Origin: an uncultured Alphaproteobacteria bacterium
GTDB lineage: Bacteria > Pseudomonadota > Alphaproteobacteria > Rhodobacterales > Rhodobacteraceae
Length of the DNA stretch: 64,000 nt
Reading direction: 5' to 3'
Assembly (NCBI GenBank): GCA_929200255.1
Contig: CAKMYZ010000015.1
Coordinates: 1 to 64,000 of the forward strand
Below, piece after piece: positions 61,969 to 64,000 of this stretch. The notes below the pieces were generated by a model that had not been told where the DNA came from, searched no databases, and saw nothing but the letters and a program-made list of their open reading frames with translations. A program made the translations under genes and the position numbers. Position 1 is the stretch's first letter; every line of letters begins with the position of its first letter.

Positions 61969-62885
61969 AGATCTGGGCGGCATGTCTGATTGTCATGCTG
62001 CCTGCGGGGGCGCTTTGGGCCCAGGATGCTGTTCGGCCTGTTGCGCGCCCTGATCTGCCGGTGAATGCCGAAACAGACGTGACTGAACCGGCACCCGTGG
62101 TCGTGGACGAACCAACCAAAGACACAATCAGACCCATCCCGCGCGGATCGGCAGAGGCCATCCTGGCTGGGTCAGATGTCAGGCCCGTGATCCGCCCGTT
62201 TGAGCGGCCCGATCTGGCCTTTGGCGCGCAAACCCGTGCCTTGTTCCGGGCCGAACTGAACCTCTTTGCGTTTAGCCCCAATGCCATTGCATCCTCCCTG
62301 CGCCCTGCCACCCGACCTGCCAGCATCGAGGTTGCGGCAGAAGAGCGCCGTCAGGCCCGCCTTCGTGGACAGGTCTGCGGTGATCCTGCAATTCAGGGCA
62401 AGATCCTTGGCCGCGTGGCAGGGTCCGGCGCATGTGGGGTAGAGGATGCGGTGCGCGTACGTTCTGTTGCGGGTGTGACGCTCAGCCCGCGAGCGACGAT
62501 TGACTGCCGCACGGCCTCTGCGCTCAAGACATGGGTCGAACGGGGTGTTCTGCCGGCAGTTGGTGGGGAAGGGGGCGGCGTATCTTCGCTGCGCGTCGTG
62601 TCGCATTATGCTTGCCGTACCCGCAACAATCAGCCCGGCGCGCGGCTGTCGGAACACGCCTTTGGCCGGGCCATCGACATTGCGGGTATCGGGTTGAACG
62701 ACGGGACCGAAATGACGCTGTTGACGGATTGGAATTCGGCAGATGACGGCGCGCAATTGCGGCAGATGTGGCGCGCGGCCTGCGGGCCGTTTGGCACGGT
62801 GCTTGGACCCGAATCAAACCGGTTTCATCTTGACCACTTTCATTTCGACACGGCACGCTATCAGGGTGGTACATATTGCCGTTAA
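61965..62885 (+). CDS. Extensin-like family protein, exported
   Basis: 306 residues from a GTG overlapping the previous stop. Signal peptide (KIWAACLIVMLPAGALWAQ), a proline-rich variable region, then the extensin-like C-terminal domain: CGDPAIQGKILGRV, ACGVEDAVRV, VVSHYACRTRNNQPGARLSEHAFGRAIDI (two adjacent segments) and a late RFHLDHFHFDTARY. The SEHAFGRAIDI and DHFHFD motifs resemble metal-binding D,D-peptidase folds, so a cell-wall role is plausible. Function otherwise unknown. Confidence 0.85.
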   Translation: MKIWAACLIVMLPAGALWAQDAVRPVARPDLPVNAETDVTEPAPVVVDEPTKDTIRPIPRGSAEAILAGSDVRPVIRPFERPDLAFGAQTRALFRAELNLFAFSPNAIASSLRPATRPASIEVAAEERRQARLRGQVCGDPAIQGKILGRVAGSGACGVEDAVRVRSVAGVTLSPRATIDCRTASALKTWVERGVLPAVGGEGGGVSSLRVVSHYACRTRNNQPGARLSEHAFGRAIDIAGIGLNDGTEMTLLTDWNSADDGAQLRQMWRAACGPFGTVLGPESNRFHLDHFHFDTARYQGGTYCR

Positions 62886-64000
62886 AGCCGTCCTAGCTGC
62901 CCCAAGGGGCGCATCATTGTGCCGCAGGCAATTGCGGTCAGCACCTTGGGGCCCGGCGGCACCTGTGACAAAGGATAAAGCACACGGTCGCGCAGCACGG
63001 GCAACCAGCGGCTGTTGGATTGGTACTGCGGGGTGAATGCCGCACTCATTGCCTGATAGGTCATCACATGCCAGCGCCGAGCAGCGGTATAGAGGGCAAG
63101 GGCGGCATTTCCCTCCGCCTGATCTAATGCGCGTGCCAGCGCCATCGCATCCAAAAGCGCCATATTGGCACCTTGCCCAAGCTGCGGGCTGGCCCGATGG
63201 GCAGCATCGCCGATGTGCACCAGGCCGGGCGACCATGGTTTGCGCAAGGTGCCATGCGCGTAACGGGCCATTGTCATTTGCTCAAGGTCCGTTATCTGCG
63301 CGGCAAATGGCGCAAATTCGGGCCAAAGCGCGGATGATTCTGCATGCCAGGCCGCAGATCCGGCAGCGACCCATTTTGCGTGATCATCGCGGGGCATCGA
63401 CCAGAAAATGGCCGCTTTCGGTGTGGTTTCTACGGGCAGCGTGCCAATGGGCAAAACCCCAAGCATCCGGTCGGCCCTGCGGTAACACTGGCTCAACTGG
63501 TTCTGCGGTAGCATGGTTTGCGGCCAATCCACCGTGCCCCAGACCGCGCCATAGGGTAGATCGGTTGCGGTGATAGGAGACAGCGGCGAACGGGCGCCAG
63601 CACTGTCAACAATCAGATCAAAGGGGCCATGGGTTTTGCCATCGCGGGTATCGATCATGCCCGCGCGCGTGGCGGTGACCTGCGCATTGGGCAAAACCGC
63701 AATGTCCCGTTGCACGACCGCCTCATAAAGTGCTGCGAACAGGCTGGCGCGATGGATCGCCAAGCCAAACTGACCGGTTGTGCGCCTGTCGTACCAGACG
63801 TTCAGAACACAGCGGTTGTTGCTGGCTTCATGACCCAACATGCGTTTGATCGGGTTTCCTTTGGCGCGTGCCGCATCGCCTGCGCCAACATGATCCAGAA
63901 CGGCCTGACCAACCGGTTGAATAACAAGCCCTGACCCCACCGGCTGCGGGGCGGCAAACTGGTCCAGCAAGGCCACCTGGTGACCGCGGTCAGCCAGCAA
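62882..64000 (-). CDS. FAD-dependent monooxygenase, N-terminus outside window
   Basis: About 372 residues are present. The frame is still open at the right edge (base 64000), so the N-terminal glycine motif that binds FAD is missing. Present are VALLDQF (end of the ADP-binding strand), FDLIVDSAGARSPL (DG-type motif) and VHIGDAAHRASPQLGQGANMAL (GD motif), which together identify class A flavoprotein hydroxylases of the UbiH/PHBH group. Substrate unknown. Tail-to-tail with the extensin-like gene, overlapping by four bases. Confidence 0.82.
   Translation of the reverse strand: MLADRGHQVALLDQFAAPQPVGSGLVIQPVGQAVLDHVGAGDAARAKGNPIKRMLGHEASNNRCVLNVWYDRRTTGQFGLAIHRASLFAALYEAVVQRDIAVLPNAQVTATRAGMIDTRDGKTHGPFDLIVDSAGARSPLSPITATDLPYGAVWGTVDWPQTMLPQNQLSQCYRRADRMLGVLPIGTLPVETTPKAAIFWSMPRDDHAKWVAAGSAAWHAESSALWPEFAPFAAQITDLEQMTMARYAHGTLRKPWSPGLVHIGDAAHRASPQLGQGANMALLDAMALARALDQAEGNAALALYTAARRWHVMTYQAMSAAFTPQYQSNSRWLPVLRDRVLYPLSQVPPGPKVLTAIACGTMMRPLGQLGRL

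Overview
The window looks like chromosome from a roseobacter-type alphaproteobacterium (Rhodobacterales); I cannot fix the genus. Pointers are an FnrL-type regulator beside ccoNOQP-ccoGHIS and hemN, an imuA-imuB-dnaE2 mutagenesis cassette preceded by an alphaproteobacterial GAAC-N7-GAAC LexA box, and the general gene style.

Layout. 1-1181: the end of a Tn5053/Tn7-like transposition module (tniB, cut-off tniQ) next to tRNA-Ser(GCU). 1700-21603: a complete aerobic benzoyl-CoA (box) pathway. Benzoate is probably imported by a five-gene branched-chain-type ABC transporter and activated by BclA. BoxA/BoxB epoxidise benzoyl-CoA, BoxC opens the ring, and BoxD oxidises the semialdehyde. A PaaG-like isomerase, a FadJ-like hydratase/dehydrogenase and a PcaF-like thiolase finish to acetyl-CoA and succinyl-CoA. 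A BoxR/BzdR regulator (HTH plus shikimate-kinase-like domain) is in the cluster, and copies of a palindrome, TGCATTATAATGCA, lie at each promoter region. Extra unexplained members are a 61-aa Cys-rich ORF with ferredoxin-like CxxCxxCxxxC spacing between boxB and boxA, a DUF309-like protein, a DUF4863 protein, an alpha/beta hydrolase and a thioesterase.

21722-29199: housekeeping and metabolic genes (ychF, membrane sulfatase-like transferase, trpA, lldD, a small secreted protein, an MFS transporter, rplY). 29200-32700: a decaying accessory stretch with a frameshifted cupin gene, an Rrf2 regulator, a broken COG0523/CobW GTPase, a truncated DUF1007 gene fused head-on to a DUF1636 gene, a Zur/Fur-family regulator and a fragment of an HK97-type phage capsid gene. 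Two similar GTAAC-N7-GTTAC sites sit at the two regulator promoters, suggesting a metal-homeostasis regulon.

32760-38217: SOS mutagenesis cassette. 38231-48165: the cbb3 oxidase operon and its assembly operon, fnrL and hemN, with three FNR boxes. 48262-55814: a LysR regulator followed by a tightly coupled five-gene catabolic operon (hyuA, hyuB, FAD oxidoreductase, HpcH/HpaI aldolase, uronate-dehydrogenase-like) whose substrate I cannot name. 55811-64000: a paired small DMT transporter, rpsD with a structured leader, an AraC regulator, a monooxygenase-like protein, a methyltransferase, hisC and a TyrA-like dehydrogenase, an extensin-like protein and an incomplete FAD monooxygenase at the right edge.

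No rRNA genes, CRISPR arrays or intact insertion sequences were seen. All functional assignments rest on reading motifs by eye, without database searches.
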